This document shows positions 1 through 8,582 of a stretch of 64,000 nucleotides of DNA, piece by piece. The stretch's first letter is position 1, and every line of letters starts with the position of its first letter. A program made the translations under genes and the position numbers. The notes under the pieces are model-generated. The model was not told the DNA's origin, did no database searches, and saw only the letters and a list, made by a program, of their open reading frames with translations. The DNA comes from a virus, in IMG/VR virus record IMGVR_UViG_3300042301_002266, positions 1 through 64,000 of that record. The stretch is one strand, 5' to 3'.

Positions 1-208
1 GTATCTAAATGCTTTTGTAGCAGCTATTGCACCAGTTGCCCTTCGTTACTTGAATAAGAACGATATTGCATTTGGTAAGGTTTCTGGTAACTCAACACCT
101 GACGAACTTGCTGCTGAAGTAACTAAGGCAGTTAAGGCTGTAGCTAAAAAGGCACCTGCCAAAGCTCCAGCAAAGAAATCTACAGCAAAGAAGACTACCT
201 CAAAGTAG
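1..208 (+). CDS. C-terminal part of a membrane-associated, Lys/Ala-tailed protein (5' end outside window)
   Basis: An open frame enters the window (codons begin at base 2) and stops with TAG at 206-208. The visible 68 residues start with a hydrophobic stretch containing FVAAIAPVALRYLNKND and end in a low-complexity Lys/Ala/Pro/Ser tail. A hydrophobic segment followed by a basic tail, next to another small membrane protein gene, is compatible with a phage holin, but the N-terminus is missing and this is inference only. Confidence 0.6.
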   Translation, partial: YLNAFVAAIAPVALRYLNKNDIAFGKVSGNSTPDELAAEVTKAVKAVAKKAPAKAPAKKSTAKKTTSK

Positions 209-222
209 CTTTCTTGGGGGTG

Positions 223-228
223 TATAAT
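223..228 (+). promoter_or_regulatory. TATAAT -10 box five bases before the start codon at 234
   Basis: Perfect -10 hexamer with only five bases before ATG, so transcription would begin at or next to the start codon. A GGGGG run at 216-220 lies upstream of the -10 and would be outside such a transcript; read-through from the upstream gene could still use it. Confidence 0.5.
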
Positions 229-233
229 TAAAT

Positions 234-539
234 ATGGGATCCACTAATTTTCTAATGATGTTGGCTGCAGTAGTAACTGCTATTACCGCAATTGGATATG
301 GGATTCATAAGGTCAGTATTCTGACTAAAAGATTTATACACTTCCTTGATGATTACTTTGGTGAAGAAGAAAGACCAGGATTTGATGGTCGTCCTGGATT
401 ACAAGAAAGACTAAGAATTATTGAAATGGAAATCGAACACATTTCATATGAGATGAGACCAAATTCTGGCACATCAATTAAAGATGCTATTGGTAGAATT
501 GAAAAACGTTTAGAACAACTAGAACAAAGAAAAGATTAA
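234..539 (+). CDS. Small membrane-anchored coiled-coil protein, holin-like (DUF2746-like)
   Basis: 101 residues. Residues 5-25 are a hydrophobic segment (FLMMLAAVVTAITAIGYGIH), followed by a short basic stretch and a GFDGRPG turn, then a charged helical region with MRPNSGTSIKDAIGRIEKRLEQLE. Small actinophage membrane proteins with one N-terminal helix, an RPG-type linker and a C-terminal coiled coil ending in a RPNGG/S-DA-RIE pattern are common and are variously annotated as holin or DUF2746. I infer an inner-membrane protein with its coiled coil in the cytoplasm. It sits directly upstream of, and shares TAATG with, a glycosyltransferase gene. The holin role is unproven; the lysis enzymes lie far away at 57-60 kb. 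Confidence 0.7.
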   Translation: MGSTNFLMMLAAVVTAITAIGYGIHKVSILTKRFIHFLDDYFGEEERPGFDGRPGLQERLRIIEMEIEHISYEMRPNSGTSIKDAIGRIEKRLEQLEQRKD

Positions 540-1489
540 TGAGATTTAGCATTACAAATGCTGCAAGTTCAGTACATACTGGTTATGGGTATGTTACTTC
601 TAAAATTATGCGTAACATTCTTGATACTGGTCATAAATTACTAATTGAAAGAGATGCAGATGTAGAGTTCTGTTTTAACCTACCAAAATTTTTTAAATTT
701 TCAGATAATCCTAGATCCCATAAAGTTGGATACATGGCTTGGGAATCTACAGAGCTTCAAGATGGATGGCAGGACATCATTAATGAAAAATGTGATGAAA
801 TCTGGGTACCAAGTAAATTTGTAAAAAGTGTTGTAGAAAAGTATACAGATAAAGAAATATATGTATTTGGTCATGGAGTTGATTCAACATTTGCTCCCCA
901 AAAAAAGGAACGTACAGATAAGATAAAATTTTTAAGTATGGGGCATCCTGCTCTTAGAAAAGATATTCCACATGTAATTGATTCATTCCTAGAGCTTTAT
1001 GCAGGTTCTAAGGATCACGAACTAACAATTAAGATTTATGAAAAATATAACAACTTAGAAATTAATGAGCCTAATATTAAAATTATTGACAAGACGGTAC
1101 CTTATGCAGAAGTAGCATCAATGATGGTAGAGCATGATGTTTTGTTATACCCATCTTGGGGTGAAGGATTTGGGCTTATCCCACTACAGACTATGGCTAC
1201 TGGAACCCCTTCGATCATAACAGGGGGTTGGGCTGATTACACAGAATTTTCTCAAGGTCTAGTAATACCATCAACATTGGAAGATAGTCCTTGGCAGAAC
1301 TACCATCCTGGAAAACAGTTTAAGCCAGATCATGAAGGCTTTATTAGACTTATTCAACATACAGTTTCTAATCTAGACTTTATTCAAAAAAATCAATTTG
1401 AACTAGCACAAGGTCTACATTTAAAGTACGACTGGAAGCGTGTAATTAAAGCACATTTTGATTCTGTTGAAGCCCGTTTAATGGTATAA
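539..1489 (+). CDS. Glycosyltransferase, GT-B fold, GT4-like family
   Basis: 316 residues; the start overlaps the previous stop (TAATG). The C-terminal half holds the nucleotide-sugar binding signature of GT4 enzymes: around residues 203-222 it reads YPSWGEGFGLIPLQTMATG, with the spaced acidic/Gly pattern that contacts the donor. HGVD near residue 117 also fits the linker region of this fold. The enzyme would transfer a sugar from an activated nucleotide donor; acceptor and sugar cannot be read from sequence. It is clearly related to the protein at 50569-51594, which carries the same YPSWGEGFG block. Its place among fibre and surface genes suggests virion or host envelope glycosylation, which is inference. 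Family assignment is firm. Confidence 0.88.
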   Translation: MRFSITNAASSVHTGYGYVTSKIMRNILDTGHKLLIERDADVEFCFNLPKFFKFSDNPRSHKVGYMAWESTELQDGWQDIINEKCDEIWVPSKFVKSVVEKYTDKEIYVFGHGVDSTFAPQKKERTDKIKFLSMGHPALRKDIPHVIDSFLELYAGSKDHELTIKIYEKYNNLEINEPNIKIIDKTVPYAEVASMMVEHDVLLYPSWGEGFGLIPLQTMATGTPSIITGGWADYTEFSQGLVIPSTLEDSPWQNYHPGKQFKPDHEGFIRLIQHTVSNLDFIQKNQFELAQGLHLKYDWKRVIKAHFDSVEARLMV

Positions 1490-1490
1490 T
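1482..1490 (+). promoter_or_regulatory. Extended -10 promoter (TGGTATAAT), leaderless start at 1497
   Basis: TGn plus a perfect TATAAT, then exactly six bases before ATG. The -10 lies over the last codons of the glycosyltransferase gene. No Shine-Dalgarno sequence precedes 1497, which supports a leaderless transcript. Confidence 0.6.
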
Positions 1491-1496
1491 CTAAAT

Positions 1497-1988
1497 ATGT
1501 CAGCCCCAGATTCAATTACAGTAGAAGTTTTAAATGAAATTACAACCGTTACGGTTGAACCTGTTGAAACCATTGATTCTATTGCTGTTAATACTATTCC
1601 AGAAGTAGATGTAGTTACAATTGAGGATCAAAGCCCAATTTCAAATATTGTTATTGATGACAATCAAGAAAACATTATTGTTGAAATTTCAATGGTAGAT
1701 ACCTCTGCTGCAGTACAGTCTGTAAATGGAATGACAGGTCATGTTTTACTAGATCTTCAGTTTGAAGATATTGAGCAATCTGACCCAGTAACTCATGTAA
1801 AATATGTTCATACACAGGCATCCATATCGTCCTCTTGGGTAATAAACCATAATTTAGGATTTTTTCCAAATATTACAGTTTTAGATAATTCTAATAGAAT
1901 ACTAGAAACATTTATTCAATATAATAATGTAAATACTGCTACAATTATTATGAATAGTGCTGCTAGTGGCAAAGCTTTTCTAACATAA
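1497..1988 (+). CDS. Putative virion or tail-fibre-associated protein
   Basis: 163 residues. The N-terminal half is a Val/Ile/Thr/Glu-rich repetitive stretch (repeated T-V-E and I-D-D units). Around residue 75 comes SVNGMTGHVLLD, a motif common in phage fibre proteins (VNG-TG-V-L). The C-terminal 60 residues contain SSWVINHNLGFFPNITVLD, the HNLG-x-P-x-V-x-V-x-D pattern seen at the ends of many tail fibre and collar-like domains. I infer a small fibre or fibre-attached protein. It starts from its own leaderless promoter and precedes the next fibre-like gene by 27 bases. Confidence 0.62.
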   Translation: MSAPDSITVEVLNEITTVTVEPVETIDSIAVNTIPEVDVVTIEDQSPISNIVIDDNQENIIVEISMVDTSAAVQSVNGMTGHVLLDLQFEDIEQSDPVTHVKYVHTQASISSSWVINHNLGFFPNITVLDNSNRILETFIQYNNVNTATIIMNSAASGKAFLT

Positions 1989-2015
1989 AATTTTTTAAAA
2001 AGGGTGGTGAAGTAA

Positions 2016-3038
2016 ATGGCAGAGAGATTGTTTGTTGTTGATCTTAACCTAAATGGCAATAAAGCCACAAACTTCAGAGTAGAAGATTATACAACCGATC
2101 CTACTTCTGGAAACTTTGCAGGTCGTCTTATCCATAATACAACGGGTACAGATAGACTTAAAATGCACGATGGCACAGAATTTAGAACCTTTGCATATAC
2201 TTCAGAACTAGGAGTAATCAGTCTTACTGGAACTGCAAATGAAATTCAAGTAAGCGGAACTGGTTCAGATCCTTATACAGGAGCAGTAACAATTGGTCTT
2301 CCAGACGATGTAACAATTGGTAGAAATCTTACTGTAACTGGAGACTTGACAGTAAATGGAGATGTAACAACTCTTAATACTGCAACAATGAATGTTGAAG
2401 ACAATATTTTTGTTCTTAACTCAAATGTTACTGGAACACCTTCTACTGATGCAGGTTTTGAAATTGAGCGTGGAACCTATACCAATGCATCCCTATTCTG
2501 GAAAGAAGCTTCCAATAAATGGTATTTAGGTACGCCAGTTGATAATACAGATGCTGTGGTTGAAGCAGAAATTTCTGTTGTAGGTCATATTCACTCTACA
2601 TCAGATATTACAGGTCTTCAAGAATATGTTGAAGATACAGTATCAACAGCATTTACCGATTCTGGAACAATTGATTTTACATACACAGATAATTCAGGTT
2701 CAGCAGGTACCATAAGTGCTGCAGTAATTCTTGCAAGTACAAATCCTTATCTTTCTACAACATCAGGTCTTGCAGTGGATATTTCTGCTCTTGAAACAAA
2801 ACTTACAACTGATGGTTACACAAAAAAGTACACAACTACAATTGGAAATGGAACTCTTCAAACTTTTACAGTAACACATAGCTTAAACACAAGAGCCGTG
2901 ACAGTACAGATTTATGAATCTGCATCACCTTATTCACAAGTAGAGGTAGAAGTTTTACATTCAACTGCTGATACTATTACAATTAACACAAACAGTGTGC
3001 CATCAGCATCCCAGTACACAGTGGTAGTAGTAGGCTAA
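2016..3038 (+). CDS. Tail fibre-like structural protein
   Basis: 340 residues, Thr/Gly/Asn/Val-rich and beta-repetitive. The N-terminus (VVDLNLNGNKATNFRVEDY, then DPTSGNFAGRLIHNT) resembles the start of fibre proteins that bind the tail. The middle has LTGTANEIQVSGTGSD and DDVTIGRNLTVTGDLTVNGD, the TVTGDLTVNGD repeat typical of trimeric beta-helical fibres. It ends with another HSLN-x-R-x-V-x-V block. The LTGTANEI module recurs in the large fibre gene beginning at 61612, so the two are mosaic relatives. SD-like GGTGGTG lies seven bases before the ATG. Confidence 0.75.
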   Translation: MAERLFVVDLNLNGNKATNFRVEDYTTDPTSGNFAGRLIHNTTGTDRLKMHDGTEFRTFAYTSELGVISLTGTANEIQVSGTGSDPYTGAVTIGLPDDVTIGRNLTVTGDLTVNGDVTTLNTATMNVEDNIFVLNSNVTGTPSTDAGFEIERGTYTNASLFWKEASNKWYLGTPVDNTDAVVEAEISVVGHIHSTSDITGLQEYVEDTVSTAFTDSGTIDFTYTDNSGSAGTISAAVILASTNPYLSTTSGLAVDISALETKLTTDGYTKKYTTTIGNGTLQTFTVTHSLNTRAVTVQIYESASPYSQVEVEVLHSTADTITINTNSVPSASQYTVVVVG

Positions 3039-3039
3039 A

Positions 3040-3372
3040 ATGCTTCCAGGATATAAGCCCTTCAAAATTTACAAGGGAGATACCTTTGCTTTTAGATTAA
3101 GTCTTGACTCAGGAGAATCTAACTACAATATTTCTAGCCACACCTTTCTTGCTCAAATTAAAGAAAAAGGTAAATCAACTGCAGTTGCATCGTTTACCTA
3201 TACTATTGAAAATGGAGTAGGTGGAGTGGTTCTATTAACATTACCTGCAACAGAGTCAGCAAAACTAACTGGTGGTAAAAAATATGAATACGATGTTCAA
3301 ATGACTGTTTCTGGAGTTGTTTCAACTATTCTTTATGGTCCAGTTGTTGTAGTATCTGATGTTAGCTCTTAG
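3040..3372 (+). CDS. Small baseplate or fibre-associated beta-domain protein
   Basis: 110 residues, one base after the previous stop. The N-terminus reads YKPFKIYKGDTFAFRLSL, a pattern of N-terminal baseplate domains (BppU-like) that begin with a short strand and a KGD turn. The remainder is strand-rich with alternating Val/Thr and ends in VVVVSDVSS. A single immunoglobulin-like or BppU_N-like domain is likely. I infer a virion accessory protein from fold and neighbours. The last 11 bases overlap the converging minus-strand gene. Confidence 0.6.
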   Translation: MLPGYKPFKIYKGDTFAFRLSLDSGESNYNISSHTFLAQIKEKGKSTAVASFTYTIENGVGGVVLLTLPATESAKLTGGKKYEYDVQMTVSGVVSTILYGPVVVVSDVSS

Positions 3373-3586
3373 TAAAACTTTCTAAAACAAATCTTATATA
3401 TCTTTCCATTTTATATCCAGGTGTTATTTTATAACTACATCCGAGACAATAAAAATATACTTCATCTTGTTCATTAAGTGACGGAAGTAAACTAGTGTGA
3501 TCTGAATCATTTCCACAAAGAATCTTTTTTGTAAAGCCATCACTTGCTAAGTTCATATATTTGTGCACTTCTTGTATTGTTAACAT
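3362..3586 (-). CDS. Small zinc-ribbon-like protein, the only minus-strand gene seen
   Basis: 74 residues on the minus strand, ATG at 3586-3584. Cys/His-bearing segments CGNDSDH (residues 34-40) and YCLGCSY (46-52) suggest a zinc site. The longer open frame continues upstream, but the start at 3586 is chosen because an extended -10 (TGC-TATTAT on the minus strand) ends six bases before this ATG, as in other genes here. It converges with the preceding gene by 11 bases and diverges from the ribonucleotide reductase, with both promoters packed between 3593 and 3633. The function is unknown; small Cys-pair proteins with a CGNDS/CGxD pattern occur in actinophages. Confidence 0.62.
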   Translation of the reverse strand: MLTIQEVHKYMNLASDGFTKKILCGNDSDHTSLLPSLNEQDEVYFYCLGCSYKITPGYKMERYIRFVLESFTKS

Positions 3587-3592
3587 GAAACA

Positions 3593-3601
3593 ATAATAGC
3601 A
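3593..3601 (-). promoter_or_regulatory. Minus-strand extended -10 promoter (TGCTATTAT), leaderless
   Basis: Read on the minus strand: TGC, TATTAT, six bases, then the ATG at 3586. It is arranged back to back with the ribonucleotide reductase promoter at 3605-3633, so a regulator bound here could affect both. Confidence 0.5.
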
Positions 3602-3604
3602 CAC

Positions 3605-3633
3605 TTGACCCCTAACGCTAGTTGATGTACAAT
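3605..3633 (+). promoter_or_regulatory. Promoter of ribonucleotide reductase gene (TTGACC-N17-TACAAT)
   Basis: -35 TTGACC (3605-3610) and -10 TACAAT (3628-3633) with a 17-base spacer. Initiation near 3640 leaves a leader of about 45 bases with an SD-like CGGAGTG before the ATG at 3685. The promoter rules out the longer frame starting at 3622. Confidence 0.7.
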
Positions 3634-3684
3634 AGTACTTACCCCATATTTGGGAATTTAAAAATAAACGGAGTGAATTTAAAA

Positions 3685-5628
3685 ATGATAGTTTCTTTGC
3701 CAACGGCATACCAACAAGTAATCCATAAGACAAGATATGCACGATGGAGAGAAGAAGATAATCGTAGAGAAAACTGGGATGAAACAGTTGATCGTTATAT
3801 GGACTATGTAACAGATGCAATTAAAAAGCATAACAACTTTGAGCTATCACAGGATATTAAATCACAACTTCGTAATGCTATTTTAGAAACAAAGGTAATG
3901 CCATCAATGCGTGGTCTTATGACAGCAGGACCTGCTCTTGATAGAGATAGTACATGCATTTACAACTGTGCCTACATGCCAGTTGATAGTTTAAGATCAT
4001 TTGATGAGGGTATGTATATCCTAATGTGTGGAACTGGAGTTGGATACTCCGTTGAGTCCCGTTATGTAAATCAACTACCAGAAATTTCTGAGCATTTTGA
4101 AAACACAGATACAACAATTGTTGTAGAAGATTCTAAAGCTGGTTGGGCACGTTCACTAAAAGAACTACTTGCACTTTTGTGGCAAGGTCAAGTTCCATCT
4201 TGGGACATGTCTCAGGTTCGTCCTGCAGGTGCTCGTCTAAAAACATTTGGTGGTCGTGCATCAGGTCCAGATCCACTAGATCGTTTGTTTAAGTTTTCTG
4301 TTTCTCTTATTAAGGGTGCAGCAGGTAGAAAATTAACTCCACTTGAAGCACACGACTTAATGTGTAAGATTGCAGAAGTAGTTGTTGTTGGCGGTGTTCG
4401 CCGTTCAGCGATGATCTCGCTATCAGACTTGGAAGACCGAAACATGGCAGCAGCTAAGTCTGGTTCCTGGTGGGAATACAGCGGTCAAAGAGCACTTGCC
4501 AACAACTCAGCAGTCTATAATACAAAACCAACTATGGAAGTGTTTATGGACGAATGGAAGGCTCTATATGATTCAAAGTCTGGAGAGCGTGGAATCTTTA
4601 GTCGTGAAGCAGCACAAAGAGTTGCATCAAAAAATGGTCGTAGAGATTCTACAGTAGACTTTGGAACCAACCCTTGTTCTGAAATTATCTTAAGACCAAA
4701 TCAGTTCTGTAATCTTACTGAAGTTATTGTTCGTGATACAGACACTCTTGAAGATCTTAAGGCAAAGGTAGAACTAGCTGCTATCCTTGGAACTATTCAG
4801 TCAACATTTACTCGCTTTAAGTACTTGAGAAAGATTTGGCAAAAGAATTCTGAGGAAGAAAGATTATTAGGTCTTTCTCTTACAGGTCAGCTATCTCATC
4901 CAGTTCTTAATGGTTCACAGGGCGTTGATTTACTATCAGCATGGCTAGATGAACTAAGAGAATATTCTGTTGTTATAAATAAAGAATGGTCTGAAAAGAT
5001 TGGTATTAATCAAGCATCAGCAATTACATGTGTTAAGCCATCAGGAACGGTGTCCCAGTTAGTAAATGCTTCATCTGGTATGCATCCATGGCACTCACAA
5101 TATTATGCCCGTACAATTCGTGGAGATATGAAAGATCCAATTACATCTTTCCTAGTTGATATGGGTGTAAAGAATGAGCCAGATGTTATGAAGCCAAATG
5201 ATACTATGGTATTTACATTCCCAATTGCAGCACCAGAAGGTGCAACACTTCGTCAAGATTTAACAGCAGTTCAGCATCTAGATATTTGGCTAACATACCA
5301 ACGTCATTGGGCAGAACACAAGCCTTCTATTACAGTATCTGTAAAAGAAAATGAATGGATGGCTGTAGGTGCATGGGTATTTGAACATATTGATGAAATG
5401 TCAGGAGTATCTTTCTTACCTTATTCAGAGCATACCTATCAACAAGCTCCTTACCAAGAAATTACTAAATCAGAATATGAAGTTCTTCTTTCAGAAACTC
5501 CATCTGATCTTGATTGGAAATGGCTTGAGATCTATGAAACATTTGATGCTACTACAAGCGTACAAGATCTAGCATGTGTTGCTGGAGCTTGCGATATAAG
5601 TGATTTTGGTACCGTTAAAGCTGTATAA
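3685..5628 (+). CDS. nrdJ: Class II (adenosylcobalamin-dependent) ribonucleoside-triphosphate reductase
   Basis: 647 residues from ATG 3685. Matches the monomeric B12-dependent reductases that make dNTPs from NTPs. Visible are NCAYMPVD near residue 94, GTGVGYSVE near 116 and the active-site block NPCSEI (Cys331 as thiyl cysteine, Glu333), followed by FCNL with Cys342, one of the substrate-reducing pair. CVKPSGTVSQL, near residue 450, fits the phosphate-binding loop. The C-terminus ends with Cys631-VAGA-Cys636, the mobile redox pair recharged by thioredoxin, and the phage encodes one at 61036. It is shorter than the roughly 740-residue lactobacillar enzyme. The start is set by an SD (GGAGTG) and an upstream promoter at 3605-3633; the longer frame from 3622 would start upstream of the transcript. 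Confidence 0.93.
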   Translation: MIVSLPTAYQQVIHKTRYARWREEDNRRENWDETVDRYMDYVTDAIKKHNNFELSQDIKSQLRNAILETKVMPSMRGLMTAGPALDRDSTCIYNCAYMPVDSLRSFDEGMYILMCGTGVGYSVESRYVNQLPEISEHFENTDTTIVVEDSKAGWARSLKELLALLWQGQVPSWDMSQVRPAGARLKTFGGRASGPDPLDRLFKFSVSLIKGAAGRKLTPLEAHDLMCKIAEVVVVGGVRRSAMISLSDLEDRNMAAAKSGSWWEYSGQRALANNSAVYNTKPTMEVFMDEWKALYDSKSGERGIFSREAAQRVASKNGRRDSTVDFGTNPCSEIILRPNQFCNLTEVIVRDTDTLEDLKAKVELAAILGTIQSTFTRFKYLRKIWQKNSEEERLLGLSLTGQLSHPVLNGSQGVDLLSAWLDELREYSVVINKEWSEKIGINQASAITCVKPSGTVSQLVNASSGMHPWHSQYYARTIRGDMKDPITSFLVDMGVKNEPDVMKPNDTMVFTFPIAAPEGATLRQDLTAVQHLDIWLTYQRHWAEHKPSITVSVKENEWMAVGAWVFEHIDEMSGVSFLPYSEHTYQQAPYQEITKSEYEVLLSETPSDLDWKWLEIYETFDATTSVQDLACVAGACDISDFGTVKAV

Positions 5629-5629
5629 T
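5624..5629 (+). promoter_or_regulatory. TATAAT -10 box upstream of the LamG tail gene
   Basis: A perfect -10 overlaps the stop codon of the reductase gene. The start at 5645 follows after 15 bases that include AAGAGGT, so the transcript would have a very short leader. Confidence 0.45.
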
Positions 5630-5644
5630 GTATAAGAGGTCCCT

Positions 5645-8533
5645 ATGTCTTATACTGATTTAATTTTACAAGATTCACCTGTCTCAATTTGGAGTTTATC
5701 TGAGGCAAGTGGCACTGTAGCAAATAATGATGGTTTTTTACTAGGAGATTCATATAACGGAACATATCTAGGTACCAGTGGAGCAAATTCAAAAAGAATT
5801 AAAGTTCCTCTTGTATATGGCGGTGGACAGTGTATAAAATTAGTAGGAAATAATATACCTTCTCTTAGAATACCATCTTTAGATAAAATGTCTTCCGCAA
5901 ATAGACAATACACATCAACCCTAGAGTTTTGGCTTAAAATAACAAACTCTGTAAAAGATGAAACAGTAATTCTTAGAAAACCAAATAGTGCTACTGGTCT
6001 TTATATTAAAGATAACTATTTAATATTTAGAGTTGGAGATCAAGACACAATAGCAGTTTCCTTGCCAGTAGATACTTTCAATAAACCACTTCATATTGCA
6101 ATGACCTATAGCCCAAAAGGTATTAGTCTTTTTGTAAATGGTGTTCAGTCTTCAGCCCCAATATCAAATTTAAGATATTTTACAAAAACCTATAGTTCCG
6201 CTGACGAGTACTTTGATTTTTTTGGAAGTTTATCTTTAGGAATTTATGTAGATAGTATTGCAATTTATAGCTACCCATTTAATCCTACAATAGCAAAAAG
6301 ACATTTTATTTATGGTGTAGGATATGATATTTCTAGATTTGCCATATCAGCAAAAGCTGGAACAATGTATTCAATGCATATGGAAAATACATCTAAGCTT
6401 TACTCTCTGTCCTATAATGATAAGTCATCATGGTCTAATAATTTAGTTATTGAAAATAATACATTACAGATTCAAAAAGACGGGTATCTAACAACCAATA
6501 ATTATTCAACAATAGAGCATGTTACTTTTTCAGATGTTAGTTACGAAACAATGTATGGAACTACTGACGGAGAAATTTCTTTCCCACATGGAACATCTTT
6601 ATATATTTCAGATAAAGTTAATTCATTCCCTAACGGAATGATATCAAAACTTGATTTTACAGGAGCTACCTGGACAACAAAGCAGTTATTGTTTAAAATA
6701 GATTCATTGACAAATTCAGGTTTATCTGTATATGCTGAAAAAATTGGAACAGATTATAAAATTTATTATTCAACAGAATATGTAAATGGAACCAAAAAGG
6801 TTGATACTACGCTTTTATCAACTGATACACAGATAACTGGAAAAGTTTATTTAGGTTTTTATGAATCAAACAATATCCTAAGTCTGTTTTTGTATACACC
6901 TTCAAACCAATATACAGAATCTGACACAAGCCTAGAACTACCTATTATGTCATCATCAATATCATTTGGTGGAGAAAGCATAAGCCCTTTTGCAAATACT
7001 GAAATTCTTCCTTCAACAGAAACAGAAACTAATAGATTTACTGGAAAGCTAAACCTTATTGGTGCCCTAAAAGATACATCATCTATACCACAAAATTTTA
7101 CTGAATTAGAAAACTATGACTACAACTATAAAATATCTCCAAGCAAAGAAAAAAGATTGCTTAGATACACAAAGGGTAAAGCTAAGTTTTATGTTGGAGT
7201 TAATTTTCTAGGAACAACAACAGTTCTTCCACATAGAATAGATTTAGGATATGGAGAGGTTGAAGGAGATAGTTTTGTTAAGGTAGAGGCTACCGTATAT
7301 AATGAGACATCAGAACTTTTAGCATCTCAAGAAATTTTAAATGGAGATCCAATAAAAGGTTTAGTTGGTCAGGCTATCACAGATTATGTTGTTAGATTTG
7401 ATATAACTATGGAGTCAGATGATTATGAGCTATATCCTCCCGTTTTACAATATTTTAATCTTAATGTATTTAACTCAACAAACTCATCTGTTGAAATGAG
7501 ATCAGATATTGGTAGTCAAAATATAACCATCACACCAAAATCTGGAAAAGATTTATATCTGCCAGAAGTTAAGAAAACACCTTCAATGTACTATGGAAAC
7601 ACCACTGGTCTAAAGATTGGTGATCAGTATGGAACAATAAATTATTCAGCAAAAGCCATCGGAACAGAATCAACTGAAGGAATTAGTACAATTATATTTA
7701 CAGCAAAACCAACAACTACATCTCAGTGCAGATTTATTTATTCTAATCCAGTTATAATTAGGCAGACATCAGGCACAGTAGCAATTGCAGGTAGTGGAAT
7801 TACTGGTACGGTTTATGTTAATGGACTAGCAACAACAACTGCAGAAACTAATGAGTGGAATCACTATACTATTGTTTTAGATAATCCAATCCCAATTAAT
7901 ACTCTCACTGGAACACCTATTGAAATTGGAAACTCCTCATCAACAACAGGAACATTCTATATTGATAATTTGTGTTTCTTAGAATCTCAATTAACAGCAT
8001 CTCAAGCCTTAAAGTATTACAATTTATTTTATTCATCTTACTCAGAATCAGTGAAAGATTCTAGTGTTCTTAATATTAATTTTTATGACAAAGAAGTAAG
8101 ACACGAAAATCTAGAATACGAACTTCTTCCAAATCAAAACTTAATAAAAGCTACAGTATCCCTAGCAGCCACAGAAAATTATACCCTTTCTTCTAATACA
8201 ATAAATTATTCTAATGATATAGATCTAATTGAAATTGATAGTGTTAGTGCCCCAGGATTAGCAAGACCAGTTACAGTTTTACTGGCAAATCAAACATCAG
8301 CAGCAGATAGAGGTGTTTATTCAATTGGATTTTCTGATGGAATTGCTACTTTTACAGCTAACACATCACTAGAAGCAGCAGACATAGCAACTGGAGATTT
8401 AATATATGTTCAAAATGGTGATGAAAATGGAAAAGAATTTTTACAAAAACAATCCAACGGAACATATAGTCAAGTATTTATGACAAACAAAATAGTTTCA
8501 TACAAAGAAACAGACTTGGTTAGTTCAGATTAA
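5645..8533 (+). CDS. Large minor tail protein with N-terminal LamG/concanavalin-like domain
   Basis: 962 residues. The N-terminus contains the pattern of LamG/laminin-G lectin-like domains: SIWSLSEASGTVANN near residue 15, STLEFWLKI near 97 and HIAMTYSPKGISLFVNG near 150. These beta-sandwiches often bind carbohydrate. The remainder is Ser/Thr/Asn-rich and strand-forming, with a second LamG-like stretch around residues 690-790 (EWNHYTIVLDNPIP, TFYIDNLCFLE). I infer a virion protein, perhaps receptor or glycan binding. It is unusual in lying upstream of the portal gene rather than downstream of the tape measure. The extremely AT-rich codon choice matches the neighbours. Confidence 0.75.
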   Translation: MSYTDLILQDSPVSIWSLSEASGTVANNDGFLLGDSYNGTYLGTSGANSKRIKVPLVYGGGQCIKLVGNNIPSLRIPSLDKMSSANRQYTSTLEFWLKITNSVKDETVILRKPNSATGLYIKDNYLIFRVGDQDTIAVSLPVDTFNKPLHIAMTYSPKGISLFVNGVQSSAPISNLRYFTKTYSSADEYFDFFGSLSLGIYVDSIAIYSYPFNPTIAKRHFIYGVGYDISRFAISAKAGTMYSMHMENTSKLYSLSYNDKSSWSNNLVIENNTLQIQKDGYLTTNNYSTIEHVTFSDVSYETMYGTTDGEISFPHGTSLYISDKVNSFPNGMISKLDFTGATWTTKQLLFKIDSLTNSGLSVYAEKIGTDYKIYYSTEYVNGTKKVDTTLLSTDTQITGKVYLGFYESNNILSLFLYTPSNQYTESDTSLELPIMSSSISFGGESISPFANTEILPSTETETNRFTGKLNLIGALKDTSSIPQNFTELENYDYNYKISPSKEKRLLRYTKGKAKFYVGVNFLGTTTVLPHRIDLGYGEVEGDSFVKVEATVYNETSELLASQEILNGDPIKGLVGQAITDYVVRFDITMESDDYELYPPVLQYFNLNVFNSTNSSVEMRSDIGSQNITITPKSGKDLYLPEVKKTPSMYYGNTTGLKIGDQYGTINYSAKAIGTESTEGISTIIFTAKPTTTSQCRFIYSNPVIIRQTSGTVAIAGSGITGTVYVNGLATTTAETNEWNHYTIVLDNPIPINTLTGTPIEIGNSSSTTGTFYIDNLCFLESQLTASQALKYYNLFYSSYSESVKDSSVLNINFYDKEVRHENLEYELLPNQNLIKATVSLAATENYTLSSNTINYSNDIDLIEIDSVSAPGLARPVTVLLANQTSAADRGVYSIGFSDGIATFTANTSLEAADIATGDLIYVQNGDENGKEFLQKQSNGTYSQVFMTNKIVSYKETDLVSSD

Positions 8534-8567
8534 TTTTTGACAAGTACTAGCAATAAGATTTAAAAAA

Positions 8568-8576
8568 TGGTATCAT
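8568..8576 (+). promoter_or_regulatory. Extended -10 promoter (TGGTATCAT), leaderless start at 8583
   Basis: TGG-TATCAT then exactly six bases before ATG, no SD. A TTGACA at 8537-8542 is 28 bases away, too far to serve as its -35. This promoter would serve the head gene block. Confidence 0.55.
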
Positions 8577-8582
8577 TGTGGT

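Noticed and set aside
3622-3684. Upstream extension of the ribonucleotide reductase gene
   Set aside because: It overlaps the promoter -10 at 3628-3633, so it cannot be in the transcript; ATG 3685 has an SD.
8537-8576. TTGACA at 8537 as the -35 of the promoter before 8583
   Set aside because: The gap to the -10 is 28 bases; the promoter is better explained as an extended -10 without -35.
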